Source: Derxia gummosa DSM 723 (GTDB taxonomy: Bacteria > Pseudomonadota > Gammaproteobacteria > Burkholderiales > Burkholderiaceae_E). From it: a stretch of 64,000 nucleotides of DNA. The notes beneath the pieces were generated by a model. The model did no database searches. It saw nothing but the letters and a program-made list of their open reading frames with translations, and was not told where the DNA came from. The translations under genes and the position numbers were made by a program. Below, piece after piece: positions 15,773-23,016 of the stretch. Within the stretch, counting starts at the first letter, position 1, and each line of letters begins with the position of its first letter. The stretch covers positions 124,001-188,000 of the forward strand of contig NZ_AXWS01000013.1 of assembly GCF_000482785.1 (NCBI RefSeq), given 5' to 3'.

Positions 15773-16702
15773 TCAGCGCGGCAGCACCTCGAAGGTCGCG
15801 GCATAGCCGGCGCGCCGCAGCGGCGCCTCGACCGTGCCGCCGGTGCCCGGCGCGCCGCCCTCGGGTCGGGCCGCCGACCAGCTCGCGCCGATCCAGTACT
15901 GGCCCGGCTCGGGCCAGGCCACGGTGAACTGGCCCCTGGCGTCGGTGCGCAGCGTCAGCTCGCCGAGCTTGTAGCGGTAGCGGTTGCCGCCGCGCAGCAC
16001 CGTGACCACGGTGTCGGCCAGCGGCTTGCCGTCCATGAGCAGCACGAAGCGGGTGCTGTCGCCGCTGCTCAGATCGGTGACCGGATCGAGCGGCTGGAGC
16101 GCGATGCCGTCGGCCGGCGCGGGCGGCACGCTGGCGCCCGGCTCGTCGCGGCTGACGAAGGTTTCGAGGCGGTTGTCGGCCACGGTCACGCCCAGCACCT
16201 GGGCCCCGGCCGGGACGGCCTTGGCCAGCTCCTCGGGCTTGCCGCGCCAGCGCTTCGTCTCGTCGCCGACCTTCCAGCTCGCCATCGCCTGGCGCGACAG
16301 GTTGCCGATGCGATAGGTGCCCGGCTCGCCGAGCTTGACCTCGAAGCTCGAACGGTGACGCGCCGTGGTGACCGCCTCGGGCGCGAGCGTCTCGCCCTTG
16401 GGGCCGACGGCGCTCAGCTTGTCGAGCTGGAGCGCGCGCTCGAACACGAACAGGTCTTCCGACACCGCGGCGTCGATGACGGCGACCGGGTCCTTGCCCT
16501 CGACCACGGTGGCCGTGGGCAGCAGCCAGGTGCGGTGCGCCTGCGCCGCCCAGGGCAGGGCGGCGAGCAGCAGGGCGGCGAGCGCGTGGCGGGCGAAGGC
16601 GGCGCGCGCGGTCGCGCGGGGCTGACGGGCCGGGGCGGCGCCGGTCGTGGCGTGGCGGGCGGTGCCGGCCAGGGCCGGCTTGCAAAGGCTTGCAGTCTTC
16701 AT
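15773..16702 (-). CDS. DUF4198 secreted protein
   Basis: 309 residues from ATG 16702 (MKTASLCKPALAG); a TTG two codons earlier is possible. The N-terminus is a long basic stretch and then a signal-like helix (HALAALLLAALPWAAQAH). The mature part begins HRTWLLPTATVVEG and holds a DUF4198 beta-sandwich with TRFVLLMDGKPLADTVVTVL and ARGQFTVAWPEPGQYWIGASW. These are periplasmic or membrane-linked domains often seen with metal receptors; their role is not known. It sits between DUF2271 (8-bp gap) and apbE. A perfect palindrome copy (16681-16694) spells SLCKPAL. Confidence 0.85.
   Translation of the reverse strand: MKTASLCKPALAGTARHATTGAAPARQPRATARAAFARHALAALLLAALPWAAQAHRTWLLPTATVVEGKDPVAVIDAAVSEDLFVFERALQLDKLSAVGPKGETLAPEAVTTARHRSSFEVKLGEPGTYRIGNLSRQAMASWKVGDETKRWRGKPEELAKAVPAGAQVLGVTVADNRLETFVSRDEPGASVPPAPADGIALQPLDPVTDLSSGDSTRFVLLMDGKPLADTVVTVLRGGNRYRYKLGELTLRTDARGQFTVAWPEPGQYWIGASWSAARPEGGAPGTGGTVEAPLRRAGYAATFEVLPR
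16681..16694. repeat. 14-bp dispersed palindrome, copy 5
   Basis: TGCAAAGGCTTGCA, perfect match to copy 4, in the first codons of the DUF4198 gene. Confidence 0.8.
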
Positions 16703-16710
16703 CGGCAACC

Positions 16711-17235
16711 TCAGGGCTTGGCGACGAGCGACACGGCACCCAGCTCGTGCTCGCCCTTCACGCGTTGTTCATCCGCCTTGGCGGGCGGCCATTGCAGCGG
16801 CAGGCGCAGCACCTCGCGGCCGCCCGATTCGCGCGCGGCTTCCACCACCACCTCGTAGCGGCCCGCCGGCAGCGCCGCGATCGCGGGTGCCGCCGACAGG
16901 TTGATCGCCTGCTGGCCCGGCGCGCGCGTCGCGCCGGTGATGCCGTCGGCCGGCACGCTCAGCGCGCGGCCGCCCTTGCGCCACCACTGGCGCAGCTCGT
17001 TGAGCCACTTGGTGCCGCCCGCGTTGGGCTTCTTCTGGTCGTACCAGACCGCCAGATGGCCGGCGAAGGCCTGGCCGTCCGCGCGTTCGAGCCAGGCCGC
17101 CACGTAGGGGCGGTGGTACTCGGCCACGTCGAGCTTCGGGATCTCGACATTGAGTTGCAGCTCGGCGGCGCCGGCCGGCAGCGCGCTGGCTGCCGCGCCG
17201 ATCACGGCCGCGCGGATCACGGGGGAGGAGGACAT
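16711..17235 (-). CDS. DUF2271 periplasmic protein, predicted flavinylated
   Basis: 174 residues with a short signal peptide (about 1-23, ending PAGAA). DUF2271 features: YVAAWLERADGQAFAGHLAVWYD and WLNELRQWWRKGG. Residues 97-104 read DGITGATR. This resembles the ApbE acceptor motif (D-x-x-[ST]GA[ST]), with Thr103 (or Thr100) as the candidate FMN site. With apbE two genes downstream and PepSY 41 bp upstream, it is plausibly the periplasmic electron carrier of the run. Flavinylation is inferred, not shown. Confidence 0.82.
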   Translation of the reverse strand: MSSSPVIRAAVIGAAASALPAGAAELQLNVEIPKLDVAEYHRPYVAAWLERADGQAFAGHLAVWYDQKKPNAGGTKWLNELRQWWRKGGRALSVPADGITGATRAPGQQAINLSAAPAIAALPAGRYEVVVEAARESGGREVLRLPLQWPPAKADEQRVKGEHELGAVSLVAKP

Positions 17236-17276
17236 CCTGCGTTTCCTTTCGCTTCAGGACTTGGGGGCGGCCCGTC

Positions 17277-17906
17277 TCAATGGACGAACAGCAACAGCAA
17301 CAGCACGGGGATCACGAGCCCCAGCCCGGTCACGGGCCAGACCGAAGGCCGCCGCGCCGCATGCGCTTGCAGGATCAGCAGCCCGGTGATCGAGAACACC
17401 AGGCAGGCGACGGCGAACAGGTCGATAAACCAGCCCCACACCGGCCCGGCATGGCGGCCCTTGTGCAGGTCGTTGAGCCAGGAGATCCAGCCGCGATCGG
17501 TGCGCTCGTACTCGGCCGCGCCAGTCTCGCGGTCGATGCGCAGCCAGGCGTCGCCGCCCGGACGCGGCAGCGGCAGATAGACCTCGTCGGCCGACCATTC
17601 GGCGTCGCGGCCCGCCAGCGCCACGCGCCAGCGCGACTCCAGCCAGCCGGCGACGGCCTCGGGCAGCGGCCCGGGCGCTTCGCCGTCGTGGGCGGCGAGG
17701 CTGGCGCGCAGCGCGTCGGGCAGATCGGCCTGCAGGTTGGTCACCTCGGGCCGGGCGGGGATCGAGGCCGCGTGATTGAGCGTGATGCCGGTGAAGCTGA
17801 AGGCCAGCAGCGCGACCAGGCAGAGCGCCGAGCTGATCCAGTGCCAGCGCAGCAGGGTCTTGAGCCAGGCGGCGCGGCGCAGGGCGGCATCGGCTTGCGG
17901 CATCAC
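17277..17906 (-). CDS. PepSY-associated transmembrane protein
   Basis: 209 residues. TM1 is about 24-45 (WISSALCLVALLAFSFTGITLNH has the conserved S-x-T-G-I-T-L-N-H end). A periplasmic PepSY-like region follows (YLPLPRPGGDAWLRIDRETG, ISWLNDLHKGRHAG). Two C-terminal helices lie about 160-180 and 188-208. HW near residue 21, NH near 43 and LHKGRH are candidate heme or quinone ligands seen in PepSY proteins. It begins 11 bp after the receptor's stop, so it is co-transcribed under the Fur box. It likely moves electrons across the inner membrane for siderophore-iron release. Confidence 0.88.
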   Translation of the reverse strand: MMPQADAALRRAAWLKTLLRWHWISSALCLVALLAFSFTGITLNHAASIPARPEVTNLQADLPDALRASLAAHDGEAPGPLPEAVAGWLESRWRVALAGRDAEWSADEVYLPLPRPGGDAWLRIDRETGAAEYERTDRGWISWLNDLHKGRHAGPVWGWFIDLFAVACLVFSITGLLILQAHAARRPSVWPVTGLGLVIPVLLLLLFVH

Positions 17907-17917
17907 GCGGCTCCGCC

Positions 17918-20257
17918 TCAGAACATCAGGCTGGCGGTGACGGTCGCGTAGCGCGGCGCGCCGAGCACGATGCGGGCGCCGCTGTTGTTGGGCGCCATCA
18001 CGTATTCCTTGTCGAACAGGTTGTAGACGTTCAGGCGCAGGTTGAGGTTGCGGTTGACGCGCCAGGCGCCCATGAGGTTGAACACCGTGTAGCCGTCGAT
18101 CTCGGGCAGGTTGGTCTGCCCGGCCACGTCACCCGACGAGATGCTGCGCTGGAGCTTCGACATGTAGGTCGCGCCGCCGCCGAGCGTGAAGGCGTCAAGC
18201 GTGTACGAGGTCCAGAGCGTGGCCGACCAGTCGGGCGACCAGCGCACGCCGGTCGTGCTCGTGACGACGCCGGTGGTGGTGTTGCGGCTGTAGCTGTCGA
18301 GCGCCTTGGTGTCCATCTTCGACACGCCGGCCGTCACCTGCCAGAAGTTGGTGATCTGGCCCACGGCCGAGAGTTCCACGCCCTGCACCCGCGTCTTGCC
18401 GAACTGACGCGTCTCGTTGGTGGCCGCGTCATACGACGTCTGCTTGTCGTTGGTGGTGCGGTAGGCGGCGGCGTTGACGTTCAGGCGCCGGTCGAGCAGT
18501 TCCCACTTCGTGCCCACTTCGTAGTGCGTGGTTTCCTGCGGGTCGAGCGTGGGGCTGGCCTGGTTGGTGGTGGTGGAGCTCAGCGTGAAGTTGGCGCTGC
18601 CCGGCGGCGTGTAGCTGTTGGCCGTCGCGATGTAGATCGAGCCTTCGGGCACCGGCTTGTAGACCAGGCCGGCGTTCCAGCTGAACAGGTTCTCGGCCTT
18701 GCTCAGCGAGGTCGGCGCGATGCTGCCGACCGCATAGCCCGGGTAGGTGGCCGAGTTGCCGGTGCTGCCGCCGGTGACGATCGTGCCGCTGTTGGTCGTC
18801 AGGTCGTAGCGCTCCAGGCGACCGCCCAGGCTCAGCTTCCATTCCTCGCTCAGATGCAGGGTGTCGAACAGGTAGAGCGCGGTCGTCGTCACCTTGCCTT
18901 CGGTGTTGGCGCCGGTCGCGTAGGGAATGCCGAGCGCGTCGCCGCTGTTGGGGCTGTAGAGACTGGCCGGCGTGATCGTCACGGCCGTGTAGTTGCTGCC
19001 GTTGATGGTCTGGGCGGTGGTGCCGAAGCCGAGCGTCTTCTGGCGCTCGTACATCAGCTCGAAGCCGCCCGCGAAGCTGTGGCGCAGGCCGCCGAGTTCG
19101 CCTTCGAGCTTGAGCGTGGTCTGGTTGGCGAGGATCTCGTTGGTCTGGTCGACGCGCTGGCGGGTGCGCGCGACGGTCCAGGTCGACGGATCGGCGACGT
19201 TGGTGATGGTGAGCGCGTTGATGCCGGTCATCACGCGGTCCATGTGCGTCTTGCCGTAGCGCGTGAGGCTGGTGACGCGCGCGTCGGCGCCGAAGTCGTG
19301 CTCGAACTTCAGCGACACCATGTCGGCATCGACCTTCTCGTAGTCGCCCTTGCCGCCGTAGTAGTTCGAGCGATCGACCTTGGCCGGATTGAGACCGGCG
19401 AGCGCCGAGTTGTAGAAGCCCTTCATGCCGATGGTCGGGATGCCGCCATCGGGCACGTTGTCCTGGCGCACGTGCTGCGAATACAGGTACACGCGCGACG
19501 GCGTGCCGAGGCCGAAGGCCACCGACGGCGCGATGGCCGTGCCCTTGTTCTTCACCTCGTCGCGGCCCGGCACGTCGCTGTCCTGGGTCATGACGTTGAG
19601 CCGCAGCGCGCCTTCGCGGTTGGCGAAACTCTTGTTGACGTCGGCGGTCACGCGCTTCTGGTTGGCCGTGCCGGCGGTGAAGTCGGCGCCGACGAAATCG
19701 TCCTGGCCCGGCAGCTTGGAGATGAGATTGATGTAGCCCGAGGCCGAGCCGCGGCCGCTGTCCGAGCCCGAGGGGCCGCGCACCACTTCGACCTGCTCGA
19801 GGTTGAACACGTCGCGCGTGACCGCGCCGAGATCGCGGATGCCGTCGACGAAGGTCGAGGTCTGGGTCGAGAAGCCGCGCATGTAGAAGGCGTCGCCGGC
19901 CGAGCTGTTGCCGTTCTCGCCGAGCTGCATCGTGATGCCCGGGGTGTTGCGCAGCGCGTCCATGAGCGTGGCCGCGCCCTGTTCCTGAAGCACTTCCTTG
20001 GTGATGACCTGCTGGGTGCGCGGCGTGTCGAGCAGCGGCGCGGTGGCCTTGGCCGAGGCCGACTTCTCGACCTTGTAGTCGCTCTCGCGTTCGCCCTTCA
20101 CGCTGATGGCGGGCAGGGTGGCGGCGTCGCCGCGATTGCCGGCGGATTGCGCCAGAGACGTGGCCGGCAGCGCCGCGCCGAGCAGGAGACCGACCGCCGG
20201 AGCGGCAAATGCGAGGGAGGAGGCAGCCGCATGCTTGCGGCTCTTGATGATGGCCAT
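17918..20257 (-). CDS. fiu: TonB-dependent catecholate siderophore receptor (Fiu-like)
   Basis: 779 residues from ATG 20257 (MAIIKSRKHAAA). The signal peptide ends near LPATSLAQS. The plug domain has DTPRTQQVITKEVLQEQG, MDALRNTPGITMQLGENGN, FYMRGFSTQTSTFVDGIRD and VEVVRGPSGSDSGRGSASG; the barrel ends with an aromatic Phe (RYATVTASLMF). These are Fiu/CirA-type marks for monomeric catecholates. A strong Fur box lies 100 bp upstream. It heads the run PepSY, DUF2271, DUF4198, ApbE, reductase, HemP, all on the minus strand. Iron starvation should induce it. Confidence 0.92.
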   Translation of the reverse strand: MAIIKSRKHAAASSLAFAAPAVGLLLGAALPATSLAQSAGNRGDAATLPAISVKGERESDYKVEKSASAKATAPLLDTPRTQQVITKEVLQEQGAATLMDALRNTPGITMQLGENGNSSAGDAFYMRGFSTQTSTFVDGIRDLGAVTRDVFNLEQVEVVRGPSGSDSGRGSASGYINLISKLPGQDDFVGADFTAGTANQKRVTADVNKSFANREGALRLNVMTQDSDVPGRDEVKNKGTAIAPSVAFGLGTPSRVYLYSQHVRQDNVPDGGIPTIGMKGFYNSALAGLNPAKVDRSNYYGGKGDYEKVDADMVSLKFEHDFGADARVTSLTRYGKTHMDRVMTGINALTITNVADPSTWTVARTRQRVDQTNEILANQTTLKLEGELGGLRHSFAGGFELMYERQKTLGFGTTAQTINGSNYTAVTITPASLYSPNSGDALGIPYATGANTEGKVTTTALYLFDTLHLSEEWKLSLGGRLERYDLTTNSGTIVTGGSTGNSATYPGYAVGSIAPTSLSKAENLFSWNAGLVYKPVPEGSIYIATANSYTPPGSANFTLSSTTTNQASPTLDPQETTHYEVGTKWELLDRRLNVNAAAYRTTNDKQTSYDAATNETRQFGKTRVQGVELSAVGQITNFWQVTAGVSKMDTKALDSYSRNTTTGVVTSTTGVRWSPDWSATLWTSYTLDAFTLGGGATYMSKLQRSISSGDVAGQTNLPEIDGYTVFNLMGAWRVNRNLNLRLNVYNLFDKEYVMAPNNSGARIVLGAPRYATVTASLMF

Positions 20258-20356
20258 GACCAGGTTTCCAGGCAGGGGGAGTAGTCGGATTGGTTCCAAC
20301 GACCGCGAGCCCTGCCTGGGGGGAAACCTGGGTTCCAGCTCTTGATGACGTTTAGT

Positions 20357-20375
20357 AAATGATAACGATTCTCAA
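20357..20375 (-). promoter_or_regulatory. Fur box before fiu
   Basis: The minus strand reads TTGAGAATCGTTATCATTT, very close to the beta-proteobacterial Fur 19-mer. It is in an AT-rich island 100 bp before the fiu start. The receptor gene upstream (20434-22701) runs toward it, so it controls fiu and the genes after it. Confidence 0.88.
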
Positions 20376-20433
20376 GATTTAGTGAAGCTTGTTGTTGTGA
20401 ATCAACGCTCACGCAACAAGCCCGCAATCGCCG

Positions 20434-22701
20434 TCAGATCTTGACTTCCCAGCGCAGCGACACGATCGGGTTTGTGCGCTGCGTGCTCGACACCACCTGG
20501 GTGATGCCCTGGCTCGGCGCCGTGATGCTGCTGCCGGTCTCGTAGTCGCGGCCCGTGAGGTTGGCGACCGACAGCCGCAGCTGCGACGTGCCCGACAGCG
20601 TCCAGGCGCCGAACACGTCCACGAGCATCTTGGTGCCGGTGCGCGCAAGCTGGTTGTCGGCGCTCTGGATGCGCGTCACCGGCGTCCAGCTCAGGCTGCC
20701 GCCGAGCGTGAGCGGCGTGCCGGGCACCCGACCGTCGATGCTCAGGCCGCCCTGGGCGCGCGGCTGCTGGTCGATCTGGTTGTACGGCCCGGCGATGCTG
20801 TCCACATGCGAGCGGTAGAGGCTGAGGCTGGCCTTCACGTTCACCATCGGCATGCCGTCGAACATCTCGTCGAGGCCGCTGCGCGCCTCCAGCTCGATGC
20901 CGCGCGTGACCGCGTCGCCGATGTTCTCGGGCCGCGACACCCAGCGCGGCGTGTCCGACCATGCAACCGTTTGCAGGCTCGTCGTCGTGCGGATGAAGTT
21001 GCTGATGTCGCGCTGGAACACGCCGATGCTCGTGACGCTGCGCTTGCCGAAGTAGTGCTCCCACGCGAGGTCGATGCCGGTGGCGAGCTCGGGCTTGAGC
21101 GCCGCGTTGCCGGCGCTGTCGGGATTGCTCGGGTCGTTGGGGCGGGTGCTGAGCACCGGCAGGCGCGCGAGCTGGTTGGCGCGCGGCGGCTTGTAGCTGC
21201 GCGTGAGGCTCAGACGCACCACGTCGCGCGCGTTCTCGTCGGGCTTCCACGCGACGTGGAACAGCGGCGACCACACGGCGCTGCTGTTCTCGATGTCGCT
21301 GCCGCCGAGGCTGCTGCGCGTGAGGATCTGTTCCCAGCGCAGGCCGGCATAGGCCGACCAGTGGGGGTTGATGTCCCATTCGTCCTGGGCATAGCCGGCG
21401 AGGGTGCGCACCTTGGCCTGCGCGTACTCGCCCACGTCGGCGAGTTGCGACACGCCGTTGTCGTAGGACGTGCGGCGCTGGTGGTTCCAGCTCTGTTCGG
21501 CTTCCCAGCCGGCGACGAAGCTGTGGCTGTCGCCGAGCGGCTGGGTCAGCTTGCCCTTGGCCTTGGCCGAGCGGTCCTGGCTGCGGCTGGTGGCGTCGAG
21601 CGTGCGCGTGAGCGCGCCGTCGGAGCCGTATTCGCCGCGCTGCGAATCGCCGCGCGACTCCGAGCCGCCGAGGCTCAGTTCGAGCTGGTGCTTGCCGCCG
21701 CTGTCGTTGATGCGCTGCTGCCACTGGGTGTTGAGACGCAGGCTGGTGTCGCTGCTGTCGGCGTCGGTGTGGCTGGTGGCGTAGGGCGCGGTGCCGAGCG
21801 GCTGGGCGAGCCAGGAGTCGGTCGTGCTGCTGCTGCGCGATGCGGCGAGGAAGGGCATGAACACGATCTGGTCTCCGCCGTCGAGCTTCCATTGCACGCG
21901 GCCGCCCAGGTGCACGCCGTCGCGCCGGCCGATGCCGCGCGCCGTCTCGTCGCGCTCGGCAATCGGGTTGCCGTCGGCGTCGTAGGTGACGGTGCGGGTG
22001 GCGGTCTCGGTCAGCTGCTCGGAATGGAAGACGTTGGCGTTGACGTTGTAGCGGTTGCCGGCGCCGAACTCGTCGTTGTGCAGCAGCGAGGCGCGCTCGG
22101 TGAAATGCCCGCGCTCGAAGCCGGTTTCGAGCTTCACCTCGTTGAAGGTCTGGCGCAGCGGCTCGCTCAGCACGATGTTGATGGTGCCGGCGATCGCGCG
22201 CGTGCCGAACTCGGCGGTCGGCGCCTTCATGACCTCGATGCGCTCGATCTGCTCGGGCGACAGCGTGTCGATGGAGAAGCCGGGCGGCATGCGCTCGCCG
22301 TTGACGAGGATCTGGGTGTAGCCGCCGCCCATGCCGCGCATGCGGATCTCGCCGCCGGGCCGTCCCGGCGGGCCGCCGACGGTCACGCCCGGCAGGCGCT
22401 TGAGCACGTCGCCCACGTTGCTGTCGCCGAACTGGAGGATCTCCTCGCGCGTGACGATGGATTTGGGCGCGGTGGAATAGCGCCGCGCGTCGAGCGCGTT
22501 CGAGCCTTCGGCGGTGACGCGCACCGTGTCGAGGCGTATCGCGTCGCCCGGCGCGGGCCCGGCCGTGGCGGTTGCCGGATCGGCCTGCTGGGCGGCCGCG
22601 AGGGCCGGCAGGCAGGCCGCGAGGCCCAGGGCGATGGGACGAAGCCGGACGGAAACGCGGCGCGCGGCAGGCGCGGGCGCGGGACGGAGGAGGATGTTCA
22701 T
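20434..22701 (-). CDS. TonB-dependent outer-membrane receptor
   Basis: 755 residues from ATG 22701 (MNILLRPAPAPAA); the frame runs on upstream without a signal peptide. Signal peptide about 15-38 (LGLAACLPALAAAQQ). The plug has TAPKSIVTREEILQFGDSNV, VLKRLPGVTVGGPPG and IRMRGMGGGYTQILVNGE; the barrel ends in WEVKI. It belongs to the FepA/COG4771 class. No Fur box is present upstream; instead there are a 16-bp palindrome and direct repeats (22737-22780), so another regulator may act. The substrate is unknown. A palindrome copy (20962-20975) encodes LQTVAW. An 8-bp inverted repeat just past its stop (20387-20394, 20414-20421) may help end transcription. Confidence 0.9.
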   Translation of the reverse strand: MNILLRPAPAPAARRVSVRLRPIALGLAACLPALAAAQQADPATATAGPAPGDAIRLDTVRVTAEGSNALDARRYSTAPKSIVTREEILQFGDSNVGDVLKRLPGVTVGGPPGRPGGEIRMRGMGGGYTQILVNGERMPPGFSIDTLSPEQIERIEVMKAPTAEFGTRAIAGTINIVLSEPLRQTFNEVKLETGFERGHFTERASLLHNDEFGAGNRYNVNANVFHSEQLTETATRTVTYDADGNPIAERDETARGIGRRDGVHLGGRVQWKLDGGDQIVFMPFLAASRSSSTTDSWLAQPLGTAPYATSHTDADSSDTSLRLNTQWQQRINDSGGKHQLELSLGGSESRGDSQRGEYGSDGALTRTLDATSRSQDRSAKAKGKLTQPLGDSHSFVAGWEAEQSWNHQRRTSYDNGVSQLADVGEYAQAKVRTLAGYAQDEWDINPHWSAYAGLRWEQILTRSSLGGSDIENSSAVWSPLFHVAWKPDENARDVVRLSLTRSYKPPRANQLARLPVLSTRPNDPSNPDSAGNAALKPELATGIDLAWEHYFGKRSVTSIGVFQRDISNFIRTTTSLQTVAWSDTPRWVSRPENIGDAVTRGIELEARSGLDEMFDGMPMVNVKASLSLYRSHVDSIAGPYNQIDQQPRAQGGLSIDGRVPGTPLTLGGSLSWTPVTRIQSADNQLARTGTKMLVDVFGAWTLSGTSQLRLSVANLTGRDYETGSSITAPSQGITQVVSSTQRTNPIVSLRWEVKI
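20962..20975. repeat. 14-bp dispersed palindrome, copy 6
   Basis: TGCAACCGTTTGCA. Coding strand CTG CAA ACG GTT GCA TGG (LQTVAW), with rare CAA, GTT and GCA. Confidence 0.65.
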
Positions 22702-22736
22702 CTGGGTTGCGCGCGAAAGAAGCCGGGGGAGGACGG

Positions 22737-22780
22737 GCAGAGTCGACTCTGCTGGCTGGCGTGCAACGGCTGGCTGGCGT
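22737..22780. promoter_or_regulatory. Perfect 16-bp palindrome and direct repeats before the TonB receptor
   Basis: GCAGAGTCGACTCTGC (22737-22752) is a perfect palindrome. GCTGGCTGGCGT occurs at 22751-22762 and again at 22769-22780, 18 bp apart. Both lie in the 315-bp region between the receptor start (22701) and the divergent kinase (23017), which otherwise shows no gene. A likely operator for one or both. Confidence 0.5.
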
Positions 22781-23016
22781 CGGCGCGTAGTGTGCAGCAA
22801 CAGGACCGGCGACCCGTCGATGGCCCCGGTCAGGGACCGCCTCGACGGCCTCGCCGGAACCATCCGGACCTGCCAACGCGCGGCGCCGAAAGTGCTGGCC
22901 GCGCATTGCCGGCTTGTTGCGGCGATGTGCGGAAGCTGTATCCGGACATTGCGCGCCTTGACCGGGAAAGTGCGGGCCCGGACAGCTTAGGCATTCCGTC
23001 GGTGGCGACACGTACG

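Noticed and set aside
20806-23016. Plus-strand frame joined to the kinase, which would give a 1587-residue protein
   Set aside because: The part before 23017 is the antisense of the TonB receptor and has no domain; the kinase starts at its own TM helix.
22702-23016. Fur box before the second TonB receptor
   Set aside because: No AT-rich 19-mer resembling GATAAT repeats is present; the region is uniformly GC-rich.
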